A DNA stretch of 64,000 nt from Azorinus chamasolen. Its lineage: Eukaryota > Mollusca > Bivalvia > Cardiida > Solecurtidae. This document shows positions 10,580 to 21,700 of this stretch, one piece after another. The stretch's first letter is position 1; every line of letters starts with the position of its first letter. The position numbers and the translations under genes were made by a program. The stretch is taken from the NCBI GenBank assembly GCA_963576725.1, contig OY755241.1:4448562-4512561 (forward strand), written 5' to 3'. The notes below the pieces were generated by a model, which saw only the letters and a list, made by a program, of their open reading frames with translations, did no database searches and was not told the origin of the DNA.

Positions 10580-10700
10580 TACGAATTTTACCCCTCCCCT
10601 AAGTTATGCCTCTGTTGACATTCAATCCAACGGTATAGCGGGTGAAGCTTTTTATCTGGTAAGGCATAACTTGGGAGAAGGGTAAAATTCGTGTAACCCA
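10580..10700. repeat. Inverted repeat (hairpin MITE)
   Basis: Arms ACGAATTTTACCC...TAAGTTATGCCT (10581-10613) and AGGCATAACTT...GGGTAAAATTCGT (about 10661-10695) face each other across about 48 bp. It directly follows the RT fragment. No coding content. Confidence 0.7.
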
Positions 10701-11264
10701 GCTTTAGATCCCATGTACCGTTGCCGGCGCTTTATCTTGGAACAGACTATAGCATTGTCGAATTCCGATTGCTATAGCCCGTTTCATTATTTACATTTAT
10801 TTACCTGTATATGTCGATGGTTGGAAAAAGAGATTGAACCGGTTTGGGGGTGTCTGATATATGCGTGCGAGGATAACGTGGTCATTTTAGTCACTTGACA
10901 CGAGTTAACGTGCAACATCTCCTTTAGCTCCCGCTCTCATTCTGGCTCTAACTCTTCTAGCGAAGACATCTACATATCTTTACTTCACTACTTTAATTAT
11001 TAAGCAGGCTTCATATTCCGACCAGCTGGTGAGTTTGCTTAGTTTATTTATTAGTTCATTATACTGTATCGCTTGAATATTGTATTTATGCGTATCTGAC
11101 AACGCTGCATTTACTGAATTTGTTAAAAATAGTCGTTTCTCTGAACTTCTATTCTGTTTATCTGTTTTGCAGACCCTATTCATCTCTATATACTACATTA
11201 TTGTTGGAGAATACACTTAACGAACTCCACTAGGGTTGTGTCATCTTTATCCACCCTGGTTACA
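10701..11264. other. No recognisable feature
   Basis: Small ORFs on both strands have no motifs. There is no repeat or hairpin I can support. Confidence 0.3.
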
Positions 11265-11629
11265 TTCGTAAATAGGAAAAGTACAACAATGAGTCATGCA
11301 GGAAACACCACATACAGAACAAACAGTCGCCCGAACAGCAACACAAGGAAACAGCAAATGTACATAACTATAAAAACATCAAGAGACGCACACAGACAAA
11401 ACAAACATACAATAGGGGGGAAGATGGAAATACCGCCTTGGAACGGTCAGTGACAAGTCACTGGGGGGTTAAACCGGTTTATGGGCGCCCAACCTCACTT
11501 ATTCAATCCCCACCCTAAAAGACAAACCATGTAAATCAACGTATCCCCTCTCCGACTAATTTACAACCGCGATGGCAAATGCAGTGGTGAAGTGCATATA
11601 TAACGAAAACATTTAAGTGAACAAACTGT
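11265..11629 (-). repeat. 3' end of the Penelope-like retroelement family
   Basis: Contains the family's 3' signature as seen on the plus strand: AGTACAACAATGAGTCATGC, GGAAACACCACATACAGAAC, ACCGCCTTGGAACGGTCAGT, then TTAAACCGGTTTATGGGCGC. It continues directly from the RT remnant at 11630-12418, which fixes the orientation: the family's 3' terminus is at the low-coordinate end. Related 3' ends, mostly without RT, recur near 26.6, 37.0, 38.1, 49.0, 50.7, 54.3 and 59.9 kb. Confidence 0.75.
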
Positions 11630-12418
11630 ATCCACCTATCGCTAGTGTACTCAATGATTGAGCTGCAAACAGAGTAACTGTAGAAAAGTAACAAAGGGTA
11701 CGACAAAAACGAAATAGTACAGATATTCGACGTTCTCCCTCCGTTTCTAGATTTAAGAGGTTGCCTTCATAGAGTACTAAACCTTTCTTGTCGGCGTACA
11801 TGCAAAGAGGCCAGCGTGATTGCCAACTGTAAAAGGGCCGATAACCAAACATGCAGTATGTTGTAGTAGGTCTACTACAGGATCATATCCCTTTTTAATG
11901 AATTGTTTAACATATTTGATGAACAAAGTGAGAATATGGGTATGTCCAACAATTTTACGAAGTTTGTAAATCACATCACCATAAAATCCAGGATGTGAAA
12001 TACCGTGTCGCAGAAGCGCCTTGAGATTACATTGGTACTTGCCTTGCCAATAAGCGAGAGATTTCGATAGAAAAATTTATAGAAATTTTTTCTTAGTTTA
12101 TGGTATCTATATCCTTGCTTAAGCAGTTTTTTTTAGTTAAAATGAGATTTCGACTGTTAAAATGGTAAATAGATGAACAAGCTCTAGCAAAACGAATAAG
12201 TTGAGATATATAAACCCCGTAAGATGGAGCACGGGGAACATCCCCGTCAAGATGAGGAAAATTTTCAATATTAAAATCAAAATCATCTCTTTTGTCATAT
12301 ATTTTAGAAGAAATCATTCCATTATAACTTTTAAGGTCTAGATCAAGAAACGCTGCATAATTGTCGGACGGGTTAGCTTTATTCAAGTTGAGTTCTTTAG
12401 GATAAATTGTAGGAATCA
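11630..12418 (-). pseudogene. Reverse-transcriptase C-terminal half, Penelope-like type
   Basis: Minus-strand frames read IPTIYPKELNLNKANPSDNY, AAFLDLDL, KIYDKRDDFDFNIENFPHLD, SYGVYISQLIRFARACS, then, after frameshifts, LLKQGYRYHKLRK, NLKALLRHGISHPGFYGDVI and GYDP. The order matches a Penelope-like-type RT widespread in marine invertebrates; the class is my best guess. At least two frameshifts (near 12130 and 12040) and a stop kill it. The upstream part, with the catalytic YLDD, lies 11 kb away at 23463-23645, separated by the nested DNA transposons. Confidence 0.8.
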
Positions 12419-12639
12419 GGACCCGTATTCATAAAAATACTTAAGTATTACACTTAAGTATACTTTCAAACTGCTTAGCTGCTGAGCACAGTTTGCTAAG
12501 ACCTTTTCATAAACGTTCTCAGTAACATGCTTAAGTAAGCAACGTGCTTAACTTACCCCCTTTCAGAAATTATTAAGTACGCGTACTTGGTCTCGTTTTA
12601 TCAACTTCCGGTGTAAACAACCGATGCAGACGATTTAAC

Positions 12640-12930
12640 ATGGATTCCCCATCACGAAAGAAGAGGAGGAGTCCAAACTGGACTCAGGACGAGTGCCTGA
12701 GTCTGATTAATATGGTGAATGACAGAAAAAAGATTTTACGTTCAAAATTCGGCCAGGGCGTAACGACATAGGCAAAGAGATCGGCGTGGGCAGATATTAC
12801 AAGCAGACTGAACGGCTCTTTTCCATCGACTAAGCGGACTCTGGACGAAGTAGAGAAGAAATGGCACAACCTTCACAGCAAACTGAAGGCAGAGATAACC
12901 GACAACAGACGGTCGGTTACCGCTACAGGT
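12640..12930 (+). pseudogene. Myb/SANT-like DNA-binding exon of Harbinger, with an in-frame stop
   Basis: ATG at 12640 opens MDSPSRKKRRSPNWTQDECL, with the basic lead and Trp of a SANT/Myb-like domain. The frame continues to ADITSRLNG, then TKRTLDEVEKKWHNLHSKLK, the usual third-helix region. A TAG at 12766-12768 interrupts the domain. The exon ends at GGT|GTAAGTTG, a strong donor in phase 0. Family members bind the transposon ends and help the HARBI1 transposase enter the nucleus. Later exons of this gene are deleted. Confidence 0.72.
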
Positions 12931-12978
12931 GTAAGTTGTCTCCCCTTTTTTAAACCTATTTCCGGTAGCCTACCGTAA

Positions 12979-13115
12979 TATTCCCGGTCCAGGCGATAAC
13001 GTCTAATCAAATCAAGATCACCATAAACTTCAAGTGGATTTAATCTATCCTTAAACACCCTTGGTCGCCTTTTTATCACAAATTCATCATTTTCGTCTGC
13101 ATTTGCTGCAGCCAT
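12979..13115 (-). pseudogene. HARBI1 first-exon fragment
   Basis: From ATG at 13115 the minus strand reads MAAANADENDEFVIKRRPRV, then NPLEVYGDLDLIRRYRLDRE, the Harbinger transposase N-terminus. After the RYRLDRE motif the similarity stops, and the frame runs into the complement of the SANT exon's intron start, ending at a stop at 12873. The break near 12935-12979 is therefore the internal deletion junction of the Harbinger copy. Confidence 0.75.
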
Positions 13116-13149
13116 TTTGTTGAGTTCACCAAGTTGCTTAAATATTTAA

Positions 13150-13300
13150 GTAACCTATAAGGCAGCTTGGACAGATTCCCCAAAATGGAGACAGTCTCCC
13201 AATCAGGTGACGTCGCCCGATCGAGTGACATTTCTAAACAAAACATACCCAAATTTGTATCTCGATCGGGAGACATTCTCCCGATTGGACGACAACAGCG
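13150..13300. repeat. Left terminal inverted repeat and subterminal motifs of the 10.2-kb element
   Basis: The terminal repeat is at 13150-13180. Subterminal motifs follow: GGAGACAGTCTCCCAATCAG (13188-13207), CGCCCGATCGAG (about 13216) and CTCGATCGGGAGACATTCTC with CCGATTGG (13261-13287). The same GATCGGGAGACA word, complemented, recurs in the last 200 bp of the element. These would be natural binding sites for the element's own proteins (inference). Confidence 0.65.
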
Positions 13301-14001
13301 CACAGTACCCCGCGATATATCATTTACGCGCAAAATACGTTTACTTTGCGCATCTCCTCGACATTACGAGTGGAAAGACCGCGAAAATTTGACTAAAGAA
13401 ATCCGGGGTTTTCCTTACCTTTACCGAGGAACTTTAAAGGTACAGTACGCCAAACACATACTTATCTGAAATTCACATCAATTTGTGAATTTTACAGCAA
13501 TTGCATTACTAAAAGCAAAACTGTAAATAAATATCATGAATGTCGATCGGAGGTGCCGGCCATTTTGGAATGGTCTACTGTTACCAGATCATTACGGCCC
13601 ACTTACATTTCGACCCCAATTTAACTCACCCCACAAACATAAGAAATTTCACTTTTTTTTTTAAATGTGGTCAAAATATTTGACACCACTTTAAGAATCT
13701 AGTCTCACTATAAGAAATAAGCAAACATTGCTCTATATATATTAATATACACATTTTCCTACTAATTGTACAGCTAGAAATAGATCATTATGAAGGAAAA
13801 ATTGGTTAAGAGATAATGATGATGTATGTATCAAATGCCTCAGAATGCCATACACAATATTTATTTCAAATATTATTTAAGTGATATGGAATTATACAAG
13901 ACACTGACAATAAGTTCTTAACATGAACTATATTTTATTATGATAGATCTATATAGGTATCAAGTTTTTATTATATCCATGCACATTTTTTTTCATATCA
14001 G
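13301..14001. other. Upstream region of the PHD-like gene
   Basis: AT-rich with no supported ORF. It probably holds the promoter or a 5' non-coding exon. A candidate acceptor (TTTTTTTCATATCAG) ends it at 14001. Confidence 0.35.
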
Positions 14002-14007
14002 ATAAAC

Positions 14008-17000
14008 ATGAGTGATATAGAAACCGGTGAGGTACCACCAGTGTCCATGGCATCCCCTGCTGACCATTATTATGCGGAGTCGATTCCAAGTGAACCAACA
14101 ATGGTAATTTGTAATTGCTACTAAAACAGATTAAATTACATCACGCCATTGTTTCCTATCACAATGTTCAATGATACTAGTAAACATGGAAATTGCCTGA
14201 AAATACTATTTACCAATATATTTTGATTCACACACTATCTCATAAATCTATCAGGTAATAAATGGCTCAAATAATATTAACTAGTTCACCCTGAAATTTA
14301 TAATATACCATTGTAAAAGTATGAGATTGGTTTGCAAGAATTAAAATAAAGAATCCTAGTAACCTCTAACAGAGTAGACCCAGATAGGAAAGCTCTTGCT
14401 ATAGCTGTCTCATCAGGGTCTAATCTGTTTGCAAACTACTCTGTTTGCAAATCTGTAAAAATTGTTTGCCAGCATTATCTCTAAACAGAGAAGATACTGA
14501 GAAGATACTGATACAATGGCTCCTACAGGAGCTGTCTCATCAGGTCTACTCTGCAGAATGTACAAAATGTGTCACTATAAGGTAATTAGATGTGGCTAAA
14601 CTACAGTTGAACCTCTATAATTCGAATTCGCTTAAGTTGAACTAACCCTTATTTTGAAGCCATGTTTAAACTTCGAAATAAGGGTTAGTTCAACTTAAGC
14701 GAGTATGTATCATCGAAATTTAAGTGAAGAAAATACTTGTAAGTTCGACTTAACCCTTTACCCAATAGCCTGTTTCTAGTTATGAAGACGGGTGGTAGCT
14801 TAAAGCAGGTTGAAAGTAAAGCAGAATGCGCCTTAAGGCGCATTCTGCTTTACTTTCAGCCTGCTTTAAGCTACCACCTGCTATGATATAGAAAATATTT
14901 TTTATGGTATATGTTCATGACTGTATAATTTGAATTAAATTCTTCAGCGGAGGAATAAATTAAACACGCTAAAAGCCGCTTCTATGAGGTAAAGGGTTAA
15001 GTGAGTTTGATTTATCGAAGTTCAACTGTATATGATGATCATCTTGTTTTAACTTTCCAGTGCCAAGAGGTCACGGTAGAGACCAGTGTCTATCAGGCTG
15101 ACACTGATTACACTGAAGAAGTGGAAATTCCACAAAGCTGTAAACAGGTAACTTTGAATCCCCCATTTAGAAGAGGCAAACACTTTTTGACACATTTGCA
15201 AACAGTGTAGAGCCTTATCAGACAGTTCCTGTATGAGGTGACTGTATAAGAGATGTCTTCACCGAAACAGTGTTGACTCATGAGCCCAGGGCTCTGATCA
15301 GCATCAACTAAATTGTTAGTCAATACAAAGAGCATAATCTAAAAATAATATTTGAAAAGAAACCAGTTAACTCATTCCTCCCTGGATTTCCAATGTACAA
15401 TTTAGTCTAGTCCATTGTTGATAATAGAGGGTTGATTTTACAATATATTTACAATACAATTTAAGAAAACAATGATGTGGTCTCTGTATATCCATTCACA
15501 TATTTCTGTATTCCAAGTTTATTTAGCCGCCATTACATAATGTTCTTATATTACATGTCTATGGTAAGCCAGGTTATTGTATGCAAGCACACTATAATGT
15601 GGCTTCCTGTGTTTTTTAAAATAGACATCACAAACTGTCGAAATACGATAAAAATATGTTAGTGGAAACAGATAATGTAATAAAAACTATAGGATGCTCA
15701 TATTCATTTAGTATAAAAGTATATAATCTCATTTGAAAAGGCTTTCTCTATAACATTTTCAAAACTTATTAACTATAACTTTATACTGAATGACTACTAG
15801 CAACATAATTCATTTCATGGTCAGTAATAATTGACCTTGATAATGTGAAAATTGACACTCGGACAAAAATAGGTAGCCCTAACCAGCCGCCACGTACATT
15901 GTCAATGTCCGGGATGTTATTGGGTTGCACTTGTCAAAGCATTGTCTTTTGATTGTTTCTTTTTTTGCTCTTAAAAAAGCAACAAAGTTTATATGTGGAA
16001 CATATGAAAGGAAAGAAAAAATATCAACAGCAACACTTGAATGTGTGGCATGAGTATGTTATTTGTGCATTTCAGAGTTCCCACCACAGAGGCCCCATTC
16101 CAGCAGAGTGGATTGGGGACAAAAGATCAAGACAAAAGTGTTTTTCCAAGAGGGTCAAAACCTTCCAGACTCAGGTACATAGCATCAGAAATAAGATCTA
16201 GAGTATCTGTTGTGAGTTGTCTTTTAAGATCACATGTTCCTAAACGAGCCTAAGAAAATATTATAAAGCAAGCCTTTTGTAAGCTTAATAACATTTTCTT
16301 GGCAAGTTTAGGAACATGTGATCTTAAAAGACAATCAGCATCAGATTCTTTTTCTCCTAACCAAAACAGTGTGTTTACTGTTTTAATAAAATGTAAACAT
16401 GATATTAGTGTTTCCCCAATTATTATTATTATTATTATTATACCAGATTTATATAGCGCTCTTTTCACACAGGAATTGTGCGTTCAAAAGCGCTTCACAT
16501 GAAATTATGTACATGTACCTACAAAGTGAAAAAGAAACATAAATACATTCAAAATAAGATAGAAAACATCCTTTTATCAGTATGATTATTAAGATATTTG
16601 GGACATACTAGCTTACTCGGCCCCCACATGGAGACTACTCCCTTAGGAGAGATAACCGATAGTAACTAGCTGTCCCCACTTTGTTCTTTATATTTTGTTC
16701 TGGAGGCTGTATTTCCGACATACAATCTCCATTACGTGGCATAGCCTCCAACAGCGTCAACAAACCAACTGGCTAGGCCGACGACCGATGAGGCCATTTA
16801 AATTAAGTCTAATTATACATCCCATGCCCCAGATTGATTCTTTTTTGCAGCTTTTGAAAAATCGAAGTAGAAGCTCAGCTCAGGCGTATCGAGCTAGAAG
16901 CTCCAGATTTCCTCTGTCGATCTGTATTTCTGTGTCAAGGGCTGCTGACTAAAAGCCAAGCCTCTTTCTGACAACTTTAATATGACAGAATGACGTCATG

Positions 17001-18722
17001 ACATCATATAATTTATGTTCTATGACCGTTCGTATAACGTCATAAATTTTCATACTTTCTAACATTATCTTACACTTGCTACTGCTAAGGAAATCTTAAC
17101 CCCGTTGTTCTTACCCGGAGATAATGGAAGTTATGTGAGAAAAATGCTTACTGTAGATCATCATTAATCATATGGAAGAACTGAATATACTTCTCCTTTG
17201 ATTTACCCTTGACAGTTTTGTTAAACAGATCTTCCATTATCTTTGCCTCATTATTTTCTTTGAGGTCCATGATTTGGAAGATTTGTTTTTGTATTTCAGC
17301 TTTTGTTTGGTTCTCAATGGACATTTTTTCACACTTTTCATCTTCAGTTATGAAAATTATATCTTTTTTGAATTCCTCATTTTTGCTCAAGAATGCCTCA
17401 TAGTACTGCTCTTGGCGGAATTTACTCTCAACAGTAAAATTTTTCAGCTCATCTGTTAACTTGATTTCACCACTTAGGCTTCTGTGTTCCTTTTGATCAA
17501 ATGGATGCAACAGATATTCCTTCTTGCGCAACATTTCTCTGACTGGCAGAATTTCCTTGAAGTCTACCTTTTGTTCTTCCTTGTAGCTGCCAGATTCTGG
17601 ATTGGCACTGCCTGATGCCATTTGAACTGTCTTTTTCTGCAACTGCAAGAAATTAAATTAAACAGAATTTAAGGTTGAACTTCCCTAATGTCATTGGGTC
17701 AATGTCGGTAATCTTCGTAGAGCGATCGGATCATTCTTGTCAACTGATGGTCCATACCGGACCGTGCTTTCCCATGGTTCAGTACGGATCATTAATTGAT
17801 GAGAACCTCCGATGGATAGATACGTAAATTACTGATATTGACCGAAATAATCTGATCTCGTTAGGGACGTTCAACCTTAAAATATTTTGCATAATTATTT
17901 GTTGGGGGTTTCTACTACAATTGCAATAAGTAACTGTTTTAAAGCCATCTCTTAACCCTTTACCCAATAGCCTGTTTCTAGTTATGATGACAAGTGACCA
18001 CTTAAAGCAGGTTGGAAGTAAAGCATATTGCGCCTTAAGGTGCATTCTGCTTTACTTTCAGCCTGCTTTAAGCTATCACCTGCTAGGAAATAGAAAATAT
18101 TTCTTATGATATATGTTCATGACTGTATAAATTTGCACTATTTTCTTTAGTGGAGGAATAAATTAAACACGCTAAAAGCCGCTTCTATGAGGTAAAGGGT
18201 TAAGGTAGATCGCTTTTTAATTCAGTAATATGTTTGGAAATCCCAATATTTAATTTTTTAACTATTGTATTACAGGCTAAAGCACTACATCAAATGTGTG
18301 GGGCCACAGTAATGGCCACTGTTGTAGCTGAAAGTGGAAGGAAGTTGACCATCGCATATCCACCACTGACTACAAGGACCGTCAAGGTTCAGGTTGGGGA
18401 GAGTGGGCTGGCTCCCCCCAGGTTACCACGCTCCCCACCTGCATCACACAGCCCAAAAAAGCAGAAGAGTGGGAAATCAACCAAAACTAAAAAACTTCCT
18501 CCCCTGGGCACAAGAACACAGAACAAGTGTGCCATATGCTCACTTATATATAACAGTAAAGCAGACTTCCAATTTAAAAAAAAGCATGCCTTACAGCAGA
18601 CCTGGCTTGGCTGCGACTTTGATGAATGCCAGTACTGGGCACATGCTGTGTGTGCTGGCAGGAAAATCCTCAGCCGGAAAACCCTTGCAAATTTGAAGTT
18701 TTTCTGTCCAGCTCACCAGTAA
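14008..18722 (+). CDS. PHD-finger-like protein of the 10.2-kb element, four coding exons
   Basis: Exons 14008-14103 (acceptor before 14002), 15061-15147, 16076-16174 and 18276-18722 have canonical AG/GT borders. All junctions are phase 0, giving 242 aa with no stop. The first three exons are acidic and without motif (MSDIETGEVPPVSMASPADH ... EEVEIPQSCKQ). The last exon has a Pro/Lys-rich linker (SPKKQKSGKSTKTKK), then a PHD-like C4-H-C2-H pattern: C179, C182, C207, C212, H217, C220, C238, H241, with WLGCD and FFCPAH. PHD fingers read histone tails, so a chromatin-targeting role for the element is plausible. The TAA overlaps CCA|GTAAGTG, so a further exon is possible. Its last intron contains exon 2 of the transposase-like gene on the other strand. 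Confidence 0.65.
14366..14550. repeat. GACC...GGTC hairpins
   Basis: AGAGTAGACCCAGAT ... CATCAGGGTCTAATCTGTTT at 14371-14432, and a second partial copy, GGAGCTGTCTCATCAGGTCT, at 14526-14545. They are the same short palindrome family as at 5.5, 6.3, 39.2 and 57.6 kb, lying in intron 1 of the PHD-like gene. Confidence 0.6.
14604..15028. mobile_element. Mariner-type MITE (CAGTTGAAC ends)
   Basis: TA-CAGTTGAACCTC at 14602 and GAAGTTCAACTG-TA ending at 15030 form inverted ends with TA on both sides. An internal palindrome (TCGCTTAAGTTGAACTAACC and its complement, 14629-14704) lies to the left. A TTAA MITE is nested at 14750-15000. The right end stops about 30 bp before an exon acceptor. Confidence 0.65.
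14750..15000. mobile_element. TTAA MITE with a long perfect hairpin, copy 1
   Basis: TTAA-CCCTTTACC and GGTAAAGGG-TTAA bound 251 bp. In the middle, CTTAAAGCAGG...AAGTAAAGCAGAATGCGCC folds on its complement around TTAA (14803-14872). Copy 2 is at 17952-18203. Confidence 0.8.
15150..16075 (+). other. Intron 2 of the PHD-like gene
   Basis: No coding region seen. A degraded GACC-type hairpin lies near 15195-15245. The 3' end has a clear acceptor (GTGCATTTCAG). Confidence 0.45.
16215..16337. repeat. Inverted repeat
   Basis: GTTGTCTTTTAAGATCACAT...GTTCCTAAAC and its complement (about 16305-16337) face each other across a roughly 55 bp spacer, 40 bp after an exon donor. The arms are about 30 bp and near perfect. 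Confidence 0.75.
16418..16500. repeat. Retroposon-type tail with TATATAGCGC motif
   Basis: An ATT trinucleotide run (16420-16439) is followed by CCAGATTTATATAGCGCTCT and AAAAGCGCTTCACATG. This composite end is common in dispersed repeats of marine invertebrates; the class is uncertain. Confidence 0.5.
16501..17147. other. No recognisable feature
   Basis: Within the last intron of the PHD-like gene and downstream of the transposase-like gene. The small ORF at 16695-16952 has no motif. Confidence 0.3.
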
Positions 18723-21700
18723 GTGCTCAGTACAGGCATTCTGGCTCCATGCTTATAAAACTTTTTTGTTGAGTCTGAGATTGTTCTCAAGCTTTTGATT
18801 GGTCAGATTGCTGCCAAAGGCAGCAATCTGAACAATCAAAAGCTTGAGAACAAACTCAGACTCAAATGAAAAGCTTTATAAGCATGGACCCGGGTTCATC
18901 ACAATTAACCCATTACCTGATAGAAAAACATTTTTAAACATCTGTTATTGTCACTTTTAGAAACATTTAAAAAAAAAAAGATAAATCATAGAGTAGAACA
19001 CTATTTAAAGAGTATAACATTCAATAATTTCCCAATTCGCTGGATATTGGTACTTGCCACTCAAATTTCTAAAATTGCTAATCAGGTAATGGGTAAACCG
19101 TTTTAATCCGGTTTTGACAATGATTTTTGCATTTTGTATATTGAGAGGTAGTCCATCCACTACAAATTTTATCTAACTTATTTATTTATTTATCTAATAA
19201 TTTAAAAAAATGTTTTAAAGACAATCAATTTATATTTTAACAGAAGATATAAAGTAAATGGTTATGTGAGTTACTGTTGGAATTATTTATAGCCTCCCTA
19301 AGTTGTTCAGAGAGATAAATAATAGCGTAGACCAAGATAATCAAAACATTGCATTTGACAAACCATGTCCTGCTTGAAAAGCTATCATGACTGTTGCTGG
19401 TAATATTCAAATGATCTCTTAATAATGAGACAGGGTAATACTTAATATAGAATGAAGCCATTATCACTTTGGTCTACATCTACATATAAGAGCAAGATGT
19501 ACAGTTGAACCTGTTTTAAGCGACTTTAAAGAAGCATGTGGGTCTCTGAAGGCAGGTGGCTGCTTCTTACAGCAACAGCAGCTTTGTAATTTAAAATGTT
19601 CATGCAGGAGCTATTTGCGCATTTCTTGCCCATTGGTGCATTTTAAATATTATTCATGTACCTTGCAGTCATGACTAATATGATCAATGGGTTAAGTATG
19701 ATATTCAATGCTCGCTTAAAATAGGTTCTACAGTACTTTTATGGTACATGACGAGAAAAATCAATAATGTTATACCTGCATTAATCCATCCAGGTTCCTG
19801 AACACTCTCAGCCATTCATCATTTGTGGGTACACCTTTGCTGATCCAGCGTTTTGCTTCTTTATTTAGTTCTTCAAGACATGCATCCCCACCTTGGTAAT
19901 GACCAATATTGCCGGTTCTACTAAGCGTAAGTGAAGATGTCACAATAGTTTTTAAGTCATCTGGCATCATTGTCTCAATGTACTGGTTAAGTGTCACAAT
20001 TCTTTGATAGAATGGATGGTTACGCGCAAAAAAGAGTTGAGACATTTTATTTCTTCCTGCAACAATGGCGTCTGCATTTCCTCTTCTGCAACCAATCCTA
20101 AACAGCATTAAGCTGTGAAGAAATGTAAAGACCATCTGTTGCAGGAACATGTAATTTGGGTCACAAATATCCCCAGCCCAGGCCCAGTAACCTTCCACTG
20201 TAGGATCTGATTTCTCTTCAAGACATTTCCTGACATAGGGAACGAGTAGTTCATCTGCTACAGCAAGGTAGAAAATCTCCAGAACCTTCCAACTTTTATG
20301 ATGATCAGCACATCGCTTTGCATAGTCTAATGCTTTTGGCGAAGAGTACCCAAGTTTCGTGCAGAAATCTTTCATTACAATATCCCATGTAATTTCAAAG
20401 AAAGCTTTGCACGCATTCATTTCAATATGCAGAAGACCTGGGAGAGGTACTAGCCACCCATACTGATACTGAGGTTCAATATTATGTAGAACATAGCATC
20501 TGTGATCAGTAAACTTTTCAAGGCCATAGAAACTTTCTTCACACCTGGAGCAGTAATGTACATTAAATATTAGTTTCTCTACAAGGGAATAAATCCCCCC
20601 ATCACATTCAAGAAATAACCATTTCCTATTGTCATCATCCTGTCCGATTTCAGCTCTATATGATATATTTGTCAAAATATCGGCAACATTTTCAAAACTC
20701 CCAGGATTGCAGAGATCTGGTTCACCAGTTTTGACAGAAAAATTGTTCTCTTCTGTTGAAACAACTGCAAAAGAACTGTATGGTTTTAACTTATTAGTCT
20801 TCTCTATGAGGTTTGACAAGTCAGGATTCTCATATGCCAGATGGCCACCACAGTTAGTGCATTTTCTGCTAGCAAATTCATTTTGGCCTCCACATTCAAA
20901 GCACACCTTCTCCTTGTGTGAATCCGATTTTTTCTTGATGATAGAATCAATATTGTCAGTATTTCCATGACAGTGATCTTCAACTACTGCCACAAGACGC
21001 TTATGAATAAATTCATTTCTAGTAATTCTGAAAGTGTCAGTATGGTTGGAATTTTCTTCCAAGAAAATAGCTCGCTGCATATCTGTTGGTTCATTGAAAA
21101 GCCAGTTTTGTGGAGAGAAGGTGGCATCCTTTTGCATCATGCTATCAGGATCCATGGATATATATAGATGACTGGTGACAATACTTGAAGGTACTTTATT
21201 GTCAGCTTTAATTCCATGAGTTTTTCCAATTACTTGTTCATTGTCAAATACAGATCTAACCATACCTTCAGGAAACAGGATAGGGGAGCTAGCTTGGTCT
21301 GTTAGCCACTTTGTTATAGTATCTGTACTTCCTGCAGGTGCGATTCTAGAATTGTAAGTAAGCAACTGCTTATTTCTGGAAATAGAGTATACAAGAAGGC
21401 TCTCTTGAAAAGACAATGGTAGAACCAACTTAGAATTATGGCATCCATATATTAATTCAATACATTTTGCTAATTTTAATTGTTTTTCAATGGAGCTGTT
21501 TTCGTCATATCCACATAACTCCCGCATAAGTCCAACAAGGGCTTTAGGACGTTCATCCAGCCATTTGCCTGGGTCGTATCCAAGCAGGTTTGCTAAGCTG
21601 CATTTATCCTTAGTGCTATACAGTTTTGAAACATCAGACTCAATGAACCCACTCAGATATTTACCTGCATCTAAACAAAATTGGTGGTCATTAGAAAAGC

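Noticed and set aside
12873..13115. Complete 80-aa HARBI1-like protein
   Set aside because: Family similarity ends after RYRLDRE; the rest is the complement of the neighbouring exon's flank, so it is a deletion-junction product.
20629..20970. Plus-strand ORFs of 66-113 aa between 20.6 and 22.1 kb
   Set aside because: They are antisense shadows of the 741-codon minus-strand frame.
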